Shown: positions 1 to 6,484 of the stretch, one piece after another
Layout: every line of letters begins with the position of its first letter
Position numbering within the stretch: position 1 is the stretch's first letter
Made by a program: the position numbers and the translations under genes
Origin: Acidobacteriota bacterium
Lineage (GTDB): Bacteria; Actinomycetota; Actinomycetes; Actinomycetales; Micrococcaceae
NCBI GenBank assembly: GCA_019352125.1
Contig: JABBNV010000126.1
Span: 813-7,794 of the forward strand
DNA: 6,982 nucleotides
Direction of reading: 5' to 3'
The notes under the pieces: generated by a model
What the model was told of the DNA's origin: nothing
Database searches by the model: none
Seen by the model: the letters and a program-made list of their open reading frames with translations, nothing else

Positions 1-292
1 GCTCATCACGCTGTGTTGCGGCGGCGTCAGCCTCGGCCGCGAGTGCCTTGACTTTGCCCGCCAACTCCCTGACCTCGGCCAGCAGCGCAGCCTTTTCTTC
101 ACCCTTGGCCGCGGCGACTTTTTTGCCGTACGCGTTTTGCTCGGCACGCAACGCCTCATGGGTGGTGATCGCAGACTTTCGCGCGGCATCCGCAGCAATG
201 ATTGCATCCACGGCGGAAGCGTCTGCTCCACGGGCACGCTGACTGGCTCGGAATTTCTCCGGATTTTCGCTGAGGTCTTTGACATCGATCAC
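1..292 (-). CDS. serS: Seryl-tRNA synthetase, N-terminal part (cut by window edge)
   Basis: This is the first 97 codons of seryl-tRNA synthetase, the cytoplasmic class II enzyme that charges tRNA-Ser with serine. The product opens MIDVKDLSENPEKFRASQ, the typical start of actinobacterial SerRS, followed by RARGAD and then a long charged, alanine-rich helical stretch (about residues 27-97, with LRAEQN and GKKVAAAKGEEK). That matches the antiparallel coiled-coil arm which grips the long variable arm of tRNA-Ser. The catalytic core (motifs 1-3) lies beyond the left edge. The start is a GTG at 290-292. No well-spaced Shine-Dalgarno is present: AGGAC sits only one base from the GTG, and a TANNNT box lies 6 nt upstream, so leaderless translation is possible. 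The gene is divergent from the lipid kinase. The family call is firm. Only the part inside the window can be checked for integrity. Confidence 0.95.
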   Translation of the reverse strand, partial: MIDVKDLSENPEKFRASQRARGADASAVDAIIAADAARKSAITTHEALRAEQNAYGKKVAAAKGEEKAALLAEVRELAGKVKALAAEADAAATQRDE

Positions 293-297
293 CGTCC

Positions 298-303
298 TAG
301 AGT
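298..303 (+). promoter_or_regulatory. Candidate plus-strand -10 box overlapping the serS -10
   Basis: TAGAGT on the plus strand also fits TANNNT and covers the same bases as the minus-strand TACTCT. Six nucleotides downstream is a TTG that opens a 39-codon frame running to just before the lipid kinase. No clear plus-strand -35 is visible. It may drive the kinase transcript, or may only be a by-product of -10 symmetry. Confidence 0.25.
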
Positions 304-325
304 ATCGAATTGGCGGCCCAGTCAC
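299..325 (-). promoter_or_regulatory. Candidate serS promoter, possibly leaderless
   Basis: On the minus strand a TACTCT hexamer (304 to 299) fits the actinobacterial -10 pattern TANNNT and ends 6 nt before the GTG start of serS. Transcription would then begin at or next to the start codon, as in the leaderless mRNAs common in this phylum. A partial -35 match, GTGACT (325 to 320, 4 of 6 against TTGACA), lies 15 nt upstream, slightly short of ideal. This is inferred from motifs only. Confidence 0.4.
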
Positions 326-429
326 TAAAGAGCTGGCGACAACAGAAGTTCGACGGCGGCACTCGCCTCGGTTTGTGGGTGGACGCGGCTCGGCAGACTC
401 GCGAACACGGCGCGGCCGGAGCCGGATAA
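310..429 (+). CDS. Possible small leader ORF ahead of the lipid kinase (39 aa)
   Basis: A frame from TTG at 310 to TAA at 427-429 would encode a 39-residue basic peptide beginning MAAQSLKSWRQQKFDGG and ending HGAAGAG, 12 bp before the kinase ATG. In favour: G+C is lowest at the second codon position, first positions are purine-rich, and a TANNNT box lies 6 nt before the TTG. Against: there is no Shine-Dalgarno, the start codon is weak, I recognise no homologue, and the exactly codon-aligned frame on the other strand (ending at 325-327) looks equally protein-like. If real, it could be a short upstream ORF influencing kinase translation. Otherwise this stretch is simply the kinase 5' leader. 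Confidence 0.2.
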   Translation: MAAQSLKSWRQQKFDGGTRLGLWVDAARQTREHGAAGAG

Positions 430-441
430 GGTTAGGACATC

Positions 442-1494
442 ATGGATAGTTGGCTGTGGATCCTCATCATCGTTGCGGCAGTGTTACTTTTTGCCTTGGT
501 CAGCTGGCTGCGAGTGCGAAAACTGGCCAGCAGGCAGAGCCGAAGCGCCGTCGGCGACTCCCCGCACAAGTCCACCGTGGGCTCACAGCAAGTAGCCGTC
601 ATCCTGAATCCGATCAAAGCCGGCGCGCCCGACGCCAAGGCACTCATTCGCCGGTCTGCATCGCTGGCAGGGTGGCCGGACCCGGTCTTTTACGAGACGA
701 CCGTGGATGATCCAGGCCATTCCGCCGCACAGGCAGCTCTGGCGGCCGGAGCAGACGTGGTGGTGGTGGGCGGCGGCGATGGTACCGTGCGCGTGGTGGC
801 GCACGAGTTGCGAAACATGCAGATACCGCTGGGCGTGGTGCCGCTGGGGACGGGGAACTTGCTGGCGCGAAACCTGGACCTTAACGTGGCGGACATCCAC
901 TCCAATGTTCAGACGGCTCTTTTTGGGCATCAGCGCCACATCGACATGGCCACCATGGAGTTGGAGAATTCTGTCTCCGGCGCCCACTCAGTTCACTCGT
1001 TCCTAGTGATCGCCGGGCTGGGCATGGATGCCGAAGCCCTGGGTGACACCAATTCAGGACTCAAGAAGTCGCTGGGCTGGCTGGCTTACAGTGAAGCGGG
1101 TTTGCGCCACTTGCCGGGGCGGCGCAAGAAGGTCAGCATCAATCTGGACAATCAGGGCGAGGCGCAACGGAAGGTCCGCACGGTTCTTTTTGCCAACTGC
1201 GGGCTGCTGCCGGGCGGGATAGCTTTTGTCCCAGATGCGCTCATTGACGACGGCGTCCTGGACGTTGTGGTGATTAGCCCTCGTAGCGCTTTGGGCTGGG
1301 TAGCAGTCACGGCAAAGGTGCTGTTTCAGCACAAGCGGAAACTGCCCGTCATTGATTACTACCGCGCGCGAACCATCACCATCCGGACCGCCGTCCCCGA
1401 AGAGACTCAGCTGGACGGCGATCCAGCGGGCAAGGCAACCATGGTGCGAATTACGGTTCAGCCGCACTCGCTGCTGGTCCGCGTCAAGGGCTAA
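442..1494 (+). CDS. Diacylglycerol kinase-family lipid kinase
   Basis: This 350-residue protein is an ATP-dependent lipid kinase of the DAGK/YegS/BmrU family, which phosphorylates diacylglycerol or a related lipid and recycles it into phospholipid synthesis at the inner face of the membrane. One hydrophobic helix (about residues 4-22) followed by a basic stretch (RVRKLASRQSR) suggests an N-terminal membrane anchor, an addition to the usual ~300-residue soluble bacterial enzymes. The catalytic domain shows NPIKAG (56-61), the nucleotide-binding GGGDGT (110-115) and PLGTGNLLAR (134-143). The C-terminal domain carries PDALIDDGVLDV (264-275) and QLDGDP (323-328), the usual family landmarks. The ATG is preceded by AGGA at 434-437. 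The gene is divergent from serS and convergent with the minus-strand operon, so it is probably transcribed alone. The family is clear; the exact lipid substrate (diacylglycerol, sphingoid or other) cannot be told from sequence. Confidence 0.88.
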   Translation: MDSWLWILIIVAAVLLFALVSWLRVRKLASRQSRSAVGDSPHKSTVGSQQVAVILNPIKAGAPDAKALIRRSASLAGWPDPVFYETTVDDPGHSAAQAALAAGADVVVVGGGDGTVRVVAHELRNMQIPLGVVPLGTGNLLARNLDLNVADIHSNVQTALFGHQRHIDMATMELENSVSGAHSVHSFLVIAGLGMDAEALGDTNSGLKKSLGWLAYSEAGLRHLPGRRKKVSINLDNQGEAQRKVRTVLFANCGLLPGGIAFVPDALIDDGVLDVVVISPRSALGWVAVTAKVLFQHKRKLPVIDYYRARTITIRTAVPEETQLDGDPAGKATMVRITVQPHSLLVRVKG

Positions 1495-1550
1495 GCAAAG
1501 CGCTGGACGGACGGCTAAACAGCGGCGGTTCAGGGCTGAAAGAGCCTGAT

Positions 1551-1748
1551 CTACTTATCGTCGTCGTCGTCTTCGCTATCGCCACGCTGGCTGTCAATGA
1601 GCTGCTGCTCCTCATTGAAACGCAAGTCATTGGCATAATCCGCGGCATCGCCCACTGTGTCCTGGGGGCCCTCGTCCTCGCTATGATCCGAGGGCACGTA
1701 AGTTGACCCGGGGTTAACGATTCGGCCCTCGCCGTTGTTTTCAGACAT
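1551..1748 (-). CDS. Small highly acidic hypothetical protein (65 aa)
   Basis: A 65-residue protein beginning MSENNGEGRIVNPGSTYVP and ending in SEDDDDDK. It holds 20 Asp/Glu against 4 Lys/Arg, so it is strongly anionic, and it lacks hydrophobic segments, a signal peptide or cysteines, so it is probably cytoplasmic and largely disordered. The start is the ATG at 1746-1748, because AGGAG lies 5 nt upstream of it; the in-frame GTG two codons earlier overlaps that Shine-Dalgarno. The poly-Asp tail is written mostly in repeated GAC codons (1554-1571). It is the last gene of the rhodanese-pheA operon, 139 bp after pheA, and its start overlaps the end of a possible small membrane-protein frame. I believe similar short acidic proteins occur beside pheA in related actinobacteria, but I know no function. 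Confidence 0.75.
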   Translation of the reverse strand: MSENNGEGRIVNPGSTYVPSDHSEDEGPQDTVGDAADYANDLRFNEEQQLIDSQRGDSEDDDDDK

Positions 1749-1864
1749 GTGCACTCCTAGGCTCGCGCTTCACCAAATCCCCCAGGGCGGTATGCACTGG
1801 GGTAACCACAGCATACGTAGTGCCAGTGACAATGCAACCCACAGCCAGGGCAACCCAGCGACAT
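1741..1864 (-). pseudogene. Possible small membrane protein ORF, apparently frameshifted
   Basis: Between pheA and the acidic-protein gene there is a good ribosome site, GAGGG (1874 to 1870), five bases before an ATG (1864 to 1862). The ATG frame gives only a Cys/His/Trp-rich peptide of about 35 residues (MSLGCPGCGLHCHWHYVC...) that stops at a TAG. The next frame, entered one base later, encodes a far more protein-like sequence: a hydrophobic helix with RWVALAVGCIVTG and TYAVVTPVHTALG, then a basic tail DLVKREPRSAHV. It ends at TGA (1743 to 1741), overlapping the ATG of the acidic gene as ATGTCTGA. That overlap is typical of real operon neighbours. Removing one base right after the ATG would give a 40-residue single-span membrane protein. 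It may be a decayed gene, a sequencing error, a recoded gene, or chance. Confidence 0.35.
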
Positions 1865-1887
1865 GGCGGCCCTCACCGCACCGGCGC

Positions 1888-2877
1888 CTACTTCGTGATC
1901 ACCTGATCCACCCAGCGGTGCGCCGCCTGAAACGCAGCATCACTGTTGTGTGGCTCGATGGCGGATTGTTGGGCGTCCGCCCGGGGGTACGAGCCAAGAA
2001 ACCGCAGGTTGGAACTGATCCGGTGCAGTCCAGCGAGAGCATCCGCTACTCGTGCCTCGGAGGCGTGCCCCTCCGCGTCAATACTGAAAAAATAGTTCCC
2101 CAGAGACTGCCCGGTGGGCCTGGATTCAATCCGCGAAAGGTTCACGCCACGTGATGCAAACTGATCCAGGATCTGCATGAGCGCCCCCGGCCGATCCTCC
2201 GGAAGCGGAATCGACACCGTGGTCTTGTCCGCCCCCGTGGGTGCAGGCAATGGCCCCGGGCGTCCCACCAGTACAAACCGGGTGACAGCGCCGGAATTGT
2301 CCTCAATGCCGCGCGCCAGCACCTTCAGCCCCGTCTGCTCCGCCACAATCGGTGCGCAAATGGCCGCCTGATAACCCGGGTGGTCGCCCAAAAGCTCGTG
2401 TGCAGCAGCTGCGGTGGAGTTGGTCGGAACATGTTCGGCACGGGGCAGGTTCTCCTGGGCCCATGTTCTGGTTTGCGCCCACGCATGAGGGTGCGTTCCC
2501 ACCTTGCGAATATCCCCGAGTTCCACACCCTCCTGCGCCACCAGAACAAAGGTCACCGGCACCACGGCCTCGCGCAGAATCCGCAGTTCCATGCCCGTGG
2601 CGATGGCGTCCAAGGTGGCGGAAACGCCGCCTTCAATGGAGTTTTCAATGGGCAGCATGGCCCCATCAACCTCACCGGACCGCACCATGTCCAGGGCCAC
2701 GGCAGCATTGCTGGCCGGAATCCGCTGCGCGGCAGCGGCCTCGGGCACCTGCAGTAGTGCAGTTTCGGTAAAGGTTCCCACCGGGCCAAGAAAGGCATAC
2801 TTGAGCTGGCGCGTACCGCCGTCGTCAGCCAAAACGGCCGTGTGGGTCGACCCGTCGGTACGTGGGGCGTGGCTCAC
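1888..2877 (-). CDS. pheA: Prephenate dehydratase
   Basis: This 329-residue monofunctional prephenate dehydratase converts prephenate to phenylpyruvate, the committed step of phenylalanine synthesis in the cytoplasm. The catalytic domain runs from about residue 27 (YAFLGPVGTFTETAL) to 206, with PIENSIEGGV (76-85) and the essential TRF motif in SGAVTRFVLVG (Thr199). The regulatory ACT domain follows from about 218, with GAL (231-233) and ESRP (251-254), the phenylalanine-binding motifs, so feedback inhibition by phenylalanine is expected. There is no chorismate mutase domain. The start is a GTG at 2875-2877 that shares a base with the rhodanese stop (TAGTG), implying translational coupling; a GGTGG lies 7 nt upstream. 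Compared with typical enzymes it has about 25 extra N-terminal residues and a C-terminal tail of about 25. No better-placed internal start with a Shine-Dalgarno is visible. Confidence 0.94.
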   Translation of the reverse strand: MSHAPRTDGSTHTAVLADDGGTRQLKYAFLGPVGTFTETALLQVPEAAAAQRIPASNAAVALDMVRSGEVDGAMLPIENSIEGGVSATLDAIATGMELRILREAVVPVTFVLVAQEGVELGDIRKVGTHPHAWAQTRTWAQENLPRAEHVPTNSTAAAAHELLGDHPGYQAAICAPIVAEQTGLKVLARGIEDNSGAVTRFVLVGRPGPLPAPTGADKTTVSIPLPEDRPGALMQILDQFASRGVNLSRIESRPTGQSLGNYFFSIDAEGHASEARVADALAGLHRISSNLRFLGSYPRADAQQSAIEPHNSDAAFQAAHRWVDQVITK

Positions 2878-3200
2878 TAGCGAACCACCGGCGTCTGCGA
2901 ATTCTCCGACACCATGGGCAGCTCGGCATCCTGCCAGGCACCCATGCCGCCGTCCACGTTGATGGCCGTGTAGCCGTTAGCGTTCAGCCACGCGGTAGCG
3001 CGGAAGGACCTTCCACCGCTGCGGCAAATCACGTGCAAGTCCTCATCCGGGTCAAGCTCCTCGAGGCGATTGGGCAGATCACCGAGCGGGATGTGCAGGG
3101 CGCCAGCAATATGACCCTCTTCCCATTCGTAGTCCTCGCGAACGTCAAGAATGCTCGTTTTCTCGGTCAACTCCGTGACAGAGACACTCTGCTCACTCAT
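2877..3200 (-). CDS. Single-domain rhodanese (thiosulfate sulfurtransferase-like)
   Basis: A 107-residue stand-alone rhodanese domain of the GlpE/PspE size class, which would carry sulfane sulfur as a cysteine persulfide in the cytoplasm. Visible are the family landmarks ILDVREDYEWEEGHIAGALHI (residues 17-37), the active-site loop CRSGGRS (59-65) with catalytic Cys59, and the C-terminal NVDGGMGAW element. There is no signal peptide or second domain. The ATG at 3198-3200 has a strong GGAGG six bases upstream (3211 to 3207). It is the first gene of the minus-strand operon, and its TAG stop overlaps the pheA GTG by one base, so the two are translated together. The metabolic reason for pairing a sulfurtransferase with phenylalanine synthesis is not evident. 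The loop is complete, so an active enzyme is expected, but the physiological sulfur donor and acceptor are unknown. Confidence 0.92.
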   Translation of the reverse strand: MSEQSVSVTELTEKTSILDVREDYEWEEGHIAGALHIPLGDLPNRLEELDPDEDLHVICRSGGRSFRATAWLNANGYTAINVDGGMGAWQDAELPMVSENSQTPVVR

Positions 3201-3243
3201 CGGGATCCTCCGTAGCCTAGGGGTTCACAAACATGCGGATTCC

Positions 3244-3249
3244 AGCGTA
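3244..3249 (-). promoter_or_regulatory. Candidate -10 for the rhodanese-pheA operon
   Basis: TACGCT on the minus strand (3249 to 3244) fits TANNNT and would place the transcript start near 3237, giving a leader of about 37 nt before the rhodanese ATG with its GGAGG site. No good -35 hexamer is seen 16-18 bases upstream, so this rests on the -10 alone. I see no phenylalanine-rich leader peptide or attenuator structure in the leader. Confidence 0.25.
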
Positions 3250-3336
3250 TCCCGCCGCGCGCCGGACGGGGAGTTCATGAAGCACGTGCGTCAACGGCGG
3301 CAGCCAATTAGCACACTTTTTCCAAACGTGCTGAAT

Positions 3337-3353
3337 ATGACACATTGAGTCAT
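3337..3353. promoter_or_regulatory. Operator-like 17-bp near-perfect palindrome before the peptide transporter
   Basis: ATGACACATTGAGTCAT is an inverted repeat with arms ATGAC and GTCAT. Counting inward, 7 of 8 base pairs are complementary around a central T, with only the A/A pair failing. It lies 10 bp before the transporter ATG, in the 163-bp divergent gap shared with the rhodanese operon. Size and symmetry suit a dimeric helix-turn-helix repressor that would block transporter transcription. No regulator gene is in the window, and I do not assign a regulator family. Confidence 0.45.
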
Positions 3354-3363
3354 CGGTGCAAAA

Positions 3364-4854
<1,491 letters not shown>

Positions 4855-4888
4855 ACCCAGATTCTTCTAGCGCAGTCGGAAGGACCGC

Positions 4889-5818
4889 ATGACCACAGCT
4901 CACACGCCAGGCCAGAGGGAACCCGTCCGGCTGCGGCTTTTTACGGAGCCGTTGCTCCCACAACGAGAGATTGAGCTCCCCCAAGGGGACGTGACCGAGG
5001 GCGTAGTGCGCGTGGGAAACACGGTGCGCCGGCCTGCTCAGCCGCAATCTTTTGCCGTAGCCGCTTATCTGGACCACCTGGCGGATGCAGGCTTTACCTC
5101 TAGTCCCCGTTTTCTGGGCCGCGATGCACAAGGCCGCGACGTGCTGGATTTCATGCCCGGGACGTGTGCTGGCTCTCCGCCGGAGGTGTGGGCGCAATCC
5201 GAAGAGCTGCTGATTTCGGTAGCGCAGCTGTTGCGAAGGCTGCACGACGCTTCCGCGAATTATCGGCCGGACGCCGAGCCGTTTCCGGCGCCGTTGAGCG
5301 CGGCGAGCGGGCGGAGCGCGGCGAGCGGGCGGAGCGCGGCACTGGGTACCCCGCTCGACGCCGAGCCGGAGATCGTGTGCCATTTGGATGTCACGCCACA
5401 AAACGTGGTGGTGGCCCACGGCCGAGCAGCGGGTCTGGTGGATTTCGATCTGGCCGGGCTTGCCCCGCGAGTGAAGGACGCTTACAACACGGCCATGCAC
5501 TGGGTGCCGCTGGCAGATCCCGGGGATCTATGGCCAGGCTGGGAGTCAGTGGATCAGTTGCACCGGCTGCGTATTTTTGCGGACGCCTACGGCTTGACTG
5601 CGGAAGAACGACGTCGGCTGCCGGAGCAGGCGGTTACGTGGACCGAGCTGACGTGGACACGGATGCAATACCGCGCACAGCACCACGGAGGCGGCTGGGC
5701 GCGGATGTGGGCCGAAGGCGTGGGCGACGTGATCCGTCGTCGTCATACCTGGCTGACGGCAAACGCTGGGGCCATCCGCGAAGCGTTATGCACGGATGGC
5801 CCCCACGGCGACTCTTAG
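4889..5818 (+). CDS. APH-family phosphotransferase (small-molecule kinase fold)
   Basis: A 309-residue cytoplasmic protein with the aminoglycoside phosphotransferase/choline kinase fold. The catalytic loop is HLDVTPQN (His165, Asp167, Asn172) and the metal-binding DFD is in GLVDFDLAG (Asp185, Asp187), so the kinase core is complete. The N-lobe shows GVVRVGNTVRRP (38-49) and RFLGRDAQGRDVLDFMPG (74-91); the position where classical members have the ATP-binding Lys seems to be Arg here, as I recall for an actinobacterial subgroup of this fold. Between the lobes, residues 137-151 are a repeat (SAASGR twice, then SAA). The ATG follows GGAAGGA with good spacing and lies 34 bp after the transporter, probably co-transcribed. 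The substrate is unknown. Family membership alone is not evidence of antibiotic resistance, since most such chromosomal genes phosphorylate metabolites. The last codons hold a terminator-like hairpin. Confidence 0.8.
   Translation: MTTAHTPGQREPVRLRLFTEPLLPQREIELPQGDVTEGVVRVGNTVRRPAQPQSFAVAAYLDHLADAGFTSSPRFLGRDAQGRDVLDFMPGTCAGSPPEVWAQSEELLISVAQLLRRLHDASANYRPDAEPFPAPLSAASGRSAASGRSAALGTPLDAEPEIVCHLDVTPQNVVVAHGRAAGLVDFDLAGLAPRVKDAYNTAMHWVPLADPGDLWPGWESVDQLHRLRIFADAYGLTAEERRRLPEQAVTWTELTWTRMQYRAQHHGGGWARMWAEGVGDVIRRRHTWLTANAGAIREALCTDGPHGDS
5296..5340 (+). repeat. 18-bp in-frame tandem repeat, 2.5 copies, inside the kinase gene
   Basis: The unit GAGCGCGGCGAGCGGGCG occurs twice in perfect tandem, followed by its first half (5296-5313, 5314-5331, 5332-5340). 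Each unit is two related 9-mers (GAGCGCGGC and GAGCGGGCG). Being a multiple of three, it adds six residues (SAASGR in register) per copy without breaking the frame. It lies in the linker between the N-lobe and the catalytic loop, a place where length changes are likely to be tolerated. Perfect identity suggests recent slippage. Confidence 0.9.
5768..5803. terminator. Bidirectional terminator-like hairpin in convergent gene ends
   Basis: GGGGCCATCCG (5768-5778) and CGGATGGCCCC (5793-5803) form a perfect 11-bp G+C-rich stem with a 14-nt loop. It lies inside the last codons of the APH-fold kinase and 11 bases past the stop of the convergent DUF4190 gene, so it can act on both transcripts. No clean T-run follows on either strand, which is common for actinobacterial hairpin terminators. 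The stem is seen directly; its terminating role is inferred. Confidence 0.6.
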
Positions 5819-6420
5819 TAGTTTGAATACGGGTGGTTCCGGACGCTAACGGCAGCAACGATAATACCGATCCAGACCAGACCATAGATCACCAAGGCCA
5901 AGTAGCTGGTGATCAAACCAACCAGGGAGAAAACCTTGCCCTGTGGCTTTTCCTTAACCATGCCAAGGTGACCCAGCACAATGCCACCGATTGAGGGAAT
6001 GATGAAGAATCCCAAGCCAAGCAGCGAGACGATGCCCACCACCATGGAGGCGATGCTCAGGCCCTTGCTGCCGGCGCTCACCGGCGCGCCAGCGTAGCCC
6101 TGCTGACCATACGGCACTTGGCCATAGGGCACTTGGCCATAGCCTGGCTGGCCATACTGCTGCCCCTGCTGGCCGAAGGGTTGCTGTCCATAGGGCTGCT
6201 GGCCGGGCTGGTTGAACTGCTGGCCGTACGGCTGCTGTGCTGGCGCGGAGTAGGGTGCCTCGCCAAAGCTAGGCTGCTGCTGGTCCCCGGGCGTCTGCCC
6301 AAAGGGTGCCTCGCCGGAAGGCGACTGGCTATAGGGAGCCTCGCCAAAGCCGGGCTGATTTTCTGCCGGGGTGGCCCCTCCGGAGTTGGGCTGCGGTTCC
6401 TGTTCTGGCTGGTACGTCAA
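5815..6420 (-). CDS. DUF4190 membrane protein with Gln/Pro/Gly/Tyr-rich N-terminal region
   Basis: A 201-residue protein with two parts. Residues 1-110 are low-complexity and probably disordered, with three GEAPY/F motifs and repeated PYGQQ, QPYGQ and QVPYG. Residues 120-195 form a DUF4190-type domain with two hydrophobic helices (about 122-150 and 165-192) joined by the conserved loop GHLGMVKEKPQGKVFSLVGL. There is no signal peptide, so both ends are probably cytoplasmic or the tail faces outward; topology is not decided by sequence alone. The start is TTG at 6418-6420, chosen because AGGGG lies five bases upstream and because the product then begins MTYQPEQ exactly like the upstream paralogue. 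The gene lies 64 bp after that paralogue. Its TAA overlaps the stop of the convergent kinase. DUF4190 has no established function that I know of. Confidence 0.85.
   Translation of the reverse strand: MTYQPEQEPQPNSGGATPAENQPGFGEAPYSQSPSGEAPFGQTPGDQQQPSFGEAPYSAPAQQPYGQQFNQPGQQPYGQQPFGQQGQQYGQPGYGQVPYGQVPYGQQGYAGAPVSAGSKGLSIASMVVGIVSLLGLGFFIIPSIGGIVLGHLGMVKEKPQGKVFSLVGLITSYLALVIYGLVWIGIIVAAVSVRNHPYSNY
6091..6399 (-). repeat. Low-complexity coding region with short degenerate repeats
   Basis: This covers residues 8-110 of the DUF4190 protein. It is dominated by Gln, Gly, Pro, Tyr and Ala and built from degenerate 15-bp units, the clearest being a tandem QVPYG pair (6106-6135) and three GEAPY/F copies. 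Such tyrosine/glutamine-rich tails resemble those of other actinobacterial membrane proteins and could drive self-association. The repeats are imperfect, so they are older than the one in the kinase gene. Confidence 0.7.
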
Positions 6421-6484
6421 TGGATCCCCTAAATATAGATGCGGTTATTCTTGGTAAATCGTGGTGAAGAGCGAACCTAAAAGC

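Noticed and set aside
48..328. Short plus-strand frames over the serS segment
   Set aside because: The minus-strand translation is unmistakably seryl-tRNA synthetase, so these are antisense shadows.
325..450. Minus-strand frame across the serS-kinase gap with a protein-like ending (SGRAVFASLPSRV... to a TAG at 325-327)
   Set aside because: It has no good start or ribosome site, would begin inside the kinase gene or at an internal GTG, and is codon-aligned with the equally open plus-strand frame. I could not recognise it and do not annotate it.
1533..1547. Small hairpin between the lipid kinase and the acidic-protein gene, considered as a terminator
   Set aside because: Only about four to five pairs including a G-U, with no T-run. 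Too weak to call.
3282..3289. GCACGTGC, a perfect 8-bp palindrome in the rhodanese-transporter gap
   Set aside because: Eight-base palindromes are expected by chance, and it does not extend further or sit at an obvious promoter position.
5164..5826. 220-codon plus-strand frame overlapping the APH-fold kinase
   Set aside because: Arg/Gly/Ala-rich and without motifs, while the other frame has HxDxxxxN and DFD catalytic motifs.
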